47,899 bases of DNA from an uncultured Pelagibacteraceae bacterium (GTDB lineage Bacteria > Pseudomonadota > Alphaproteobacteria > Pelagibacterales > Pelagibacteraceae). Positions 42,791-47,899 of this stretch are shown here, one piece after another. Position 1 is the stretch's first letter. Each line of letters begins with the position of its first letter. The stretch lies in the NCBI GenBank assembly GCA_902597675.1, contig CACJYR010000008.1, positions 1 through 47,899 on the forward strand. Direction: 5' to 3'. The notes under the pieces were generated by a model. It was not told where the DNA came from. It did no database searches and saw nothing but the letters and a program-made list of their open reading frames with translations. A program made the position numbers and the translations under genes.

Positions 42791-44704
42791 ATGGAAATTT
42801 CAATTATAGCATTACCCCTAATTGCTTCAATCATTTCAGGATTTTTTGGAAAATTGATAGGAGATAGAAGTTCAGAAATAATTACTAGCCTATTGGTATC
42901 TATTTCAGCAATTTTTTCTGTCCTCGTTTTGTATGAGGTTGTTGTTAATCAATATCAAGAGAACATCATAATAGCGACATGGATTAGTTCTGGATCGCTT
43001 GAAGTAAATTGGTCAATGAAGATTGACTCATTATCTGCTGTGATGTTAGTTGTTGTTACGTCAGTTTCTGCTTTAGTTCATATTTATTCAATCGGTTATA
43101 TGTCTCACGACCCGCACAAACCAAGATTTATGGCTTACTTATCCTTATTTACATTTGCAATGCTGATGTTAGTTACTGCAGATAATTTCATTCAATTATT
43201 TTTTGGTTGGGAAGGTGTAGGCTTATGTTCATATTTTTTAATAGGATTTTGGTTTAAAAAAGAGTCAGCAAACAAAGCTGCAATTAAAGCATTTGTAGTG
43301 AATAGAGTGGGTGATTTCGGGTTTGCTCTAGGAATATTTTTAATTTTTTATTTATTTGGAACAGTAAATTATTCCGAGGTTTTTACTAAAATTCCCAACA
43401 TTACAGATAAAGATTTGGTATTTTTAGGTATCACATTTAATGCTGTAGATTTGATTTGCTTACTTTTATTCATTGGTGCAATGGGAAAATCAGCACAAAT
43501 TTTACTTCATACCTGGTTACCAGACGCTATGGAGGGACCAACACCTGTTTCTGCCTTAATTCATGCCGCCACAATGGTAACAGCAGGAGTTTTTCTAGTT
43601 GTAAGGTGTTCACCGATTTATGAATACTCTGATCTAGCTTTGAATATCATTACAATTGTTGGTATGAGTACTGCATTCTTTGCTGCAACAGTAGCACTGG
43701 TACAAAATGATATTAAAAAAATAATTGCGTATTCTACTTGTAGCCAATTAGGTTACATGTTTTTTGCCACTGGAGTGGGAGCATATAATGTTGCAATGTT
43801 TCATTTATTCACTCACGCTTTTTTTAAAGCATTATTATTTTTAGGATCTGGTTCAGTTATTCATGCTTTTAAAGATGAACAAAATATAAATAATATGGGC
43901 GGAGTGTGGAGAAAACTTCCATACACCTATTCTCTAATGATTATAGGTACGCTAGCTTTAACGGGGTTTCCATTTTTGTCAGGTTTTTATTCTAAAGATG
44001 CAATAATTGAATTTGCGTATTTGAGAGGAAATACAACAGGTTATTATGCTGCTGGTATAGGTATTTTTACAGCATTTCTCACATCAATTTATTCTTGGAG
44101 ATTAATTTTCAAAACTTTTCATGGTGATTACAATAATAAAGAGATTAAGATAGATGAGACACATGAGTCTCCTATCGTGATGTTGATACCTCTAATTTTA
44201 TTATCAATTGGTGCATTATTTGCAGGATTTTTATTTAAAGAATTATTTATTAGTTATGAAGCTCTTAATAATTTTTGGCGTGACTCATTATTTTTCCTAA
44301 AACCATTAAGCACTGATCACCCACCACTATGGTTTTTGTTGCTTACTCCAACTTTGGTAATATTATCTATTCCACTAGCATATTATTTATTCGTTAAAAA
44401 TAGAAATTTATCTGAACGATTAGCTAGTATAAATAAACCGCTTTATGAGTTTTTATTAAATAAATGGTATTTTGATGAACTTTATGATGTTTTATTTGTA
44501 AAACCATCAAAAAAATTAGGTTTATTTTTATGGAAGTTCTTTGACTTGAAAATTATTGATGGGTTTGGTCCAGACGGTATTTCGTCGATGATCAAAAAAT
44601 TTTCATTAAAAGCTAATAAATTTCAAAGTGGATACATATATCAATATGCTTTTGTAATGTTACTTGGTTTTTCTGCTTTATTAACATTCTTAATTGTAAA
44701 ATAA
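42791..44704 (+). CDS. nuoL: NADH-quinone oxidoreductase subunit L (antiporter-like)
   Basis: The 637-aa protein is the distal proton-pumping subunit with about 16 spans and the long lateral helix at the C-terminus. Visible blocks are FFGWEGVGLCSYFLIGFW (with its key Glu), a TWLPDAMEGPTPVSALIHAA segment and the KKIIAYSTCSQLGYMF motif with the pumping Lys. Its stop overlaps the nuoM start by one base. Confidence 0.98.
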   Translation: MEISIIALPLIASIISGFFGKLIGDRSSEIITSLLVSISAIFSVLVLYEVVVNQYQENIIIATWISSGSLEVNWSMKIDSLSAVMLVVVTSVSALVHIYSIGYMSHDPHKPRFMAYLSLFTFAMLMLVTADNFIQLFFGWEGVGLCSYFLIGFWFKKESANKAAIKAFVVNRVGDFGFALGIFLIFYLFGTVNYSEVFTKIPNITDKDLVFLGITFNAVDLICLLLFIGAMGKSAQILLHTWLPDAMEGPTPVSALIHAATMVTAGVFLVVRCSPIYEYSDLALNIITIVGMSTAFFAATVALVQNDIKKIIAYSTCSQLGYMFFATGVGAYNVAMFHLFTHAFFKALLFLGSGSVIHAFKDEQNINNMGGVWRKLPYTYSLMIIGTLALTGFPFLSGFYSKDAIIEFAYLRGNTTGYYAAGIGIFTAFLTSIYSWRLIFKTFHGDYNNKEIKIDETHESPIVMLIPLILLSIGALFAGFLFKELFISYEALNNFWRDSLFFLKPLSTDHPPLWFLLLTPTLVILSIPLAYYLFVKNRNLSERLASINKPLYEFLLNKWYFDELYDVLFVKPSKKLGLFLWKFFDLKIIDGFGPDGISSMIKKFSLKANKFQSGYIYQYAFVMLLGFSALLTFLIVK

Positions 44705-46188
44705 TGAACTTTCCTATTCTTTCCTCTTTAATTTTATTACCATCAATTGGAGCTTTATTCTTATTTTTTACCAAAAGTGATAAAAAAAATAATTTTACTG
44801 GAAAATATGTTGCTTTATTTACTTCAGCAGTAAATTTTTTTTTATCAATTTATCTGTGGATATTATTTGATCCAACAACTTCTGAGTTTCAATTTGTTGA
44901 GGAAAGGATTTGGATTAAAGATTTAATAAATTACAAGGTAGGTGTTGATGGTATTTCAATTTTGTTTATTTTACTCACAACATTTATAACACCACTTTGC
45001 ATTATATCTGTGAATAATTCAATCAAAGAGAGACTAAGTGAATTTTTGATAGCTGTACTTATCATGGAGTCTTTTATGATCGGTGTATTCTGCTCTTTAG
45101 ACCTTGTTATTTTTTATTTATTTTTTGAGGCAGGTTTAATTCCCATGTTTTTGATTATTGGTATCTGGGGTGGTGCCAGACGAGTTTATTCAGCATTTAA
45201 ATTTTTTTTGTATACATTGCTTGGTTCAGTTTTAATGTTAGTAGCTATAATTACAATATATTGGTTGAATGGAACTACAGACGTAGTTGAACTTTATAAT
45301 TCTGGGGTTGATATAAAGTACCAAAACCTTTTATGGTTAGCTTTTTTTAGCTCTTTTGCAGTTAAAACTCCTATGTGGCCAGTTCATACATGGTTACCAG
45401 ATGCTCATGTTGAAGCGCCGACAGCAGGATCTGTTTTATTAGCAGCTATATTGTTAAAAATGGCAGGTTATGGTTTTATAAGATTTTCTCTTGGATTATT
45501 TCCTGCAGCATCAGAAATCTTCACCCCATTGATTTACACACTCAGTGTAATCGCGATTATTTTTACTTCTTTCATAGCTTTAATGCAGGAAGATATGAAA
45601 AAGCTAATTGCTTATTCATCAGTTGCGCATATGGGTTACGTTACTTTAGGAATTTTTACAATTCAGCAACAAGGTATTGAGGGAAGTATTATTCAAATGA
45701 TCAGTCATGGACTAGTTTCTGCAGCACTTTTTTTATGTGTAGGTGTTGTATATGACAGAATGCATTCAAGACTTATAAATACCTATGGTGGAATCGTGAG
45801 TATTATTCCAAAATATTCTATTTTGTTTATGTTATTTACTTTAGCAGCTCTAGGCCTACCTGGAACAAGTGGTTTTGTTGGGGAGTTCTTAATTTTGATG
45901 GGCGCATTTAAGGATAATTTTTTAGTAGCTGTGATTGCTAGCTTAGGGGTAATTATTGGTGCTGCTTATATGCTTTGGTTATACAAAAGAGTAGTTTTTG
46001 GAAAATTAATAAATACAGATTTGAAACAGATGTTTGATTTAAATAGATCTGAGTTATTTATTTTATCTTGTTTAGCTGTACCAACTCTAGTTTTTGGATT
46101 TTATCCAGATCCTTTAATTAATACAATTGAGGTTTCTATCTCAGATTTAATTGATCAATATAACTTTAAACTAGCAAGTAAAACATAA
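44704..46188 (+). CDS. nuoM: NADH-quinone oxidoreductase subunit M (antiporter-like)
   Basis: The 494-aa protein has about 14 spans. LFFEAGLIPMFLIIGIWGG holds the conserved Glu, and HTWLPDAHVEAPTAGSVLLA and KKLIAYSSVAHMGYV are the other antiporter-family motifs. It is one of three proton-pumping subunits. It overlaps nuoL and nuoN by one base each (TAATG). Confidence 0.98.
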   Translation: MNFPILSSLILLPSIGALFLFFTKSDKKNNFTGKYVALFTSAVNFFLSIYLWILFDPTTSEFQFVEERIWIKDLINYKVGVDGISILFILLTTFITPLCIISVNNSIKERLSEFLIAVLIMESFMIGVFCSLDLVIFYLFFEAGLIPMFLIIGIWGGARRVYSAFKFFLYTLLGSVLMLVAIITIYWLNGTTDVVELYNSGVDIKYQNLLWLAFFSSFAVKTPMWPVHTWLPDAHVEAPTAGSVLLAAILLKMAGYGFIRFSLGLFPAASEIFTPLIYTLSVIAIIFTSFIALMQEDMKKLIAYSSVAHMGYVTLGIFTIQQQGIEGSIIQMISHGLVSAALFLCVGVVYDRMHSRLINTYGGIVSIIPKYSILFMLFTLAALGLPGTSGFVGEFLILMGAFKDNFLVAVIASLGVIIGAAYMLWLYKRVVFGKLINTDLKQMFDLNRSELFILSCLAVPTLVFGFYPDPLINTIEVSISDLIDQYNFKLASKT

Positions 46189-47606
46189 TGGAAAATTTAC
46201 AATTAGTATTACCCGAAATATTTTTATCTTTGTCGATAATGTTTTTATTAATATTAGGTGTTTTTAAAAAAAATAGCTCAAGACTTGTTCAGAGTCTTTC
46301 TTTAGCTGTTTTGATTGTAACTGCTGTTATTACTTTTAATGAAACAATTGGTATTAATGAAACAAAATTATTTAATAATAGTATTATTATTGATTATTTA
46401 TCTTCTTTAATGAAGATAATCACTTTATTAGCTGCTTTCTTAGTCCTAATCATTTCTTCGAACTATCTTAAAACTTTTCAAATCTTTAAGATTGAGTATC
46501 CAATATTAATTTTAAGTTCTGTATTAGGAATGATGGTTATGATTAATTCTAATGACTTAATTGTGTTTTATATGGGTCTTGAGCTTCAGTCATTGGCCTT
46601 ATATGTTTTAGCAACATTCAATAGAGATCAAATCAAATCTTCTGAAGCGGGACTTAAATATTTTGTTTTAAGTGCGTTATCCTCTGGTTTGTTGCTATAT
46701 GGTTGCTCTTTAATATATGGGTTTACTGGCTCTACAAACTTTAATGTAATAGCTGATCAATTGAACTCTAATGAGTATGCTTTAACATTTGGTATTGTAT
46801 TTATTTTAGTAGGACTAGCGTTTAAAATTTCTGCTGTTCCTTTTCATATGTGGGCCCCAGATGTATACGAAGGTTCACCAACTTCAGTGACATTATTTTT
46901 TACAATGGTTCCAAAAATAGCAGCATTGACAGTATTTATTAGATTTTTATATGTCCCATTTTTAAATCTGATTGATCAGTGGCAAATGATTTTAATTTTT
47001 TTATCGATCGCATCAATGCTATTTGGTGCTATTGCAGCCATAGGACAAACAAATTTGAAAAGACTTGTTGCCTATAGCTCCATAGGTCATGTTGGTTACG
47101 CTCTAGCTGGTGTAGCGGCAGGTACTAATGATGGCATTCAAAGTTCAGTAATTTATATAACCATATATATACTAATGAACTTAGGATTATTTTCATGCTT
47201 GTTAATGTTGAAACGAGACAATAACTATTACGAAAAGATAGATGATTTGTCAGGTTTATCTAAAAATCATCCAATGCTAGCGTTATCATTACTAATAATT
47301 TTATTTTCACTCGCTGGGATTCCTCCTTTAGCTGGTTTTTTTGCTAAGTTTTATGTTTTTAAAGCAGTCATTGAACAATCAATGTATTTTTTAGCAATCG
47401 TTGGTTTATTATCAACAGTCGTTGCAGCTTTTTATTATTTAAGGTTAATTAAAATTATGTATTTTGATGAGCAAAAAGAAAAATATGATACTGATCATGG
47501 TTTTTGGTTAAAATTTTCTTTAACAGCATCTACATTGTTAATTCTGATATACTTCATATTTCCGAGCCAATTAATAGAGGTGGTTTCCAGAATTAACATA
47601 ATTTAA
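46188..47606 (+). CDS. nuoN: NADH-quinone oxidoreductase subunit N (antiporter-like)
   Basis: The 472-aa protein has about 14 spans. FYMGLELQSLALYVLATF carries the conserved Glu; FHMWAPDVYEGSPTSVTLFF and KRLVAYSSIGHVGYAL are diagnostic of NuoN. It closes the nuo operon, and its stop shares a base with the following birA start, so birA is probably translated from the same transcript. Confidence 0.98.
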   Translation: MENLQLVLPEIFLSLSIMFLLILGVFKKNSSRLVQSLSLAVLIVTAVITFNETIGINETKLFNNSIIIDYLSSLMKIITLLAAFLVLIISSNYLKTFQIFKIEYPILILSSVLGMMVMINSNDLIVFYMGLELQSLALYVLATFNRDQIKSSEAGLKYFVLSALSSGLLLYGCSLIYGFTGSTNFNVIADQLNSNEYALTFGIVFILVGLAFKISAVPFHMWAPDVYEGSPTSVTLFFTMVPKIAALTVFIRFLYVPFLNLIDQWQMILIFLSIASMLFGAIAAIGQTNLKRLVAYSSIGHVGYALAGVAAGTNDGIQSSVIYITIYILMNLGLFSCLLMLKRDNNYYEKIDDLSGLSKNHPMLALSLLIILFSLAGIPPLAGFFAKFYVFKAVIEQSMYFLAIVGLLSTVVAAFYYLRLIKIMYFDEQKEKYDTDHGFWLKFSLTASTLLILIYFIFPSQLIEVVSRINII

Positions 47607-47899
47607 TGAAATTCAGAATTTTAAGATTTAAAAAATTAAGAAGTACGAATGATACAGCCATAAGAATGGTTAAAAGTTCCAATCTAAAGTATGGAATGAT
47701 AATTGCTGATAGCCAAAGTAATGGACGTGGGCAGTACGGAAGAAAATGGATTTCATTTAAAGGAAATTTGTTTGTAAGTTTTTTCTATAATTTAGAAAAT
47801 ATGGATTTAAATTTAACTAAAATTACAAAATTAAATTGTATCTTAGTAAAAAAACTAATTTCAAAATATTACAAAAAAAGAATTGTATATAAAAAACCA
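47606..47899 (+). CDS. birA: Biotin--[acetyl-CoA-carboxylase] ligase, N-terminal part, cut by window end
   Basis: ATG 47606 opens a frame that runs off the right edge after 98 codons. The segments LRSTNDTA (residues about 11-18) and QSNGRGQYGRKWIS followed by GNLFVSFF are the biotin- and ATP-binding blocks of BirA-type ligases, including the GRGxxGRxW loop. There is no N-terminal helix-turn-helix, so it is a mono-functional ligase without the repressor domain. It attaches biotin to carboxylase carrier proteins. It is the next gene after nuoN, overlapping by one base. Confidence 0.93.
   Translation, partial: MKFRILRFKKLRSTNDTAIRMVKSSNLKYGMIIADSQSNGRGQYGRKWISFKGNLFVSFFYNLENMDLNLTKITKLNCILVKKLISKYYKKRIVYKKP

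Noticed and set aside
1..47899. CRISPR arrays, insertion sequences, prophage or integrase genes
   Set aside because: No regularly spaced repeats, transposase or integrase motifs, or duplicated flanks were seen when reading the window; the accessory-looking part at 9079-13489 has no mobility genes.

Overview
The window looks like chromosome from a SAR11 alphaproteobacterium (Candidatus Pelagibacter type). The evidence is a very A+T-rich, tightly packed sequence with many 1-17 nt gene overlaps, almost no long spacers and few Shine-Dalgarno sites. The gene content also fits: aprMBA with xsc and suyAB, a TRAP transporter, and the orders tRNA-Leu/tig/clpP/clpX/lon and tRNA-Val/tRNA-Asp/nuoA-N/birA. 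The assignment rests on recognised gene content and order, not on a database search. No IS element, prophage, CRISPR array, rRNA or replication origin was seen.

Layout. (1) 1-662: the 3' end of a class IV aminotransferase (PabC-like) gene and a HIT-family gene. (2) 681-9066: an organosulfonate/sulfite block. aprM-aprB-aprA, a conserved unknown gene, a 44-aa membrane ORF and a TauE/SafE exporter run rightwards. They converge on leftward suyA-suyB. xsc diverges from suyA. SuyAB and Xsc release sulfite from C3 and C2 sulfonates; AprBA-AprM can oxidise it and the exporter can expel it. (3) 9079-13489: an accessory-looking stretch with a methyltransferase and a DUF4956 / CotH-like plus beta-helix / VTC-domain operon. 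(4) 13535-17278: a leftward overlapping operon (GMC oxidoreductase, TerC, SDR, M23 peptidase). (5) 17411-22760: TRAP transporter dctP-[terminator]-dctQ-dctM, an NCS1 permease and an SDR. (6) 22757-27216: small housekeeping and unknown genes (DUF3047, YbgC, family 5 uracil-DNA glycosylase, histidine phosphatase, methyltransferase, DUF1289) and several microproteins. (7) 27297-33397: tRNA-Leu followed by the protein quality-control run tig-clpP-clpX-lon and a 39-aa membrane peptide. (8) 33475-47606: tRNA-Val, tRNA-Asp and all 14 nuo genes of respiratory complex I, ending at birA, which runs off the window.

The most interesting points are these. Two tiny single-span membrane proteins, at 8944-9066 (-) and 33278-33397 (+), share a C-terminal motif and appear to be an unnamed microprotein family. 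The DUF4956/CotH-like/VTC operon is of unknown function. A conserved unknown gene sits between aprA and the sulfite exporter. A Fur-box-like palindrome lies just upstream of nuoA. Two divergent genes have start codons only 2 nt apart.

No stretch longer than about 300 nt lacks a gene. The largest spacers are 663-762, 7048-7162, 9781-9900, 17279-17410 and 33642-33747. The 206-nt gap at 4294-4500 holds a 44-aa ORF and the 217-nt gap at 22761-22977 holds most of a 45-aa ORF.
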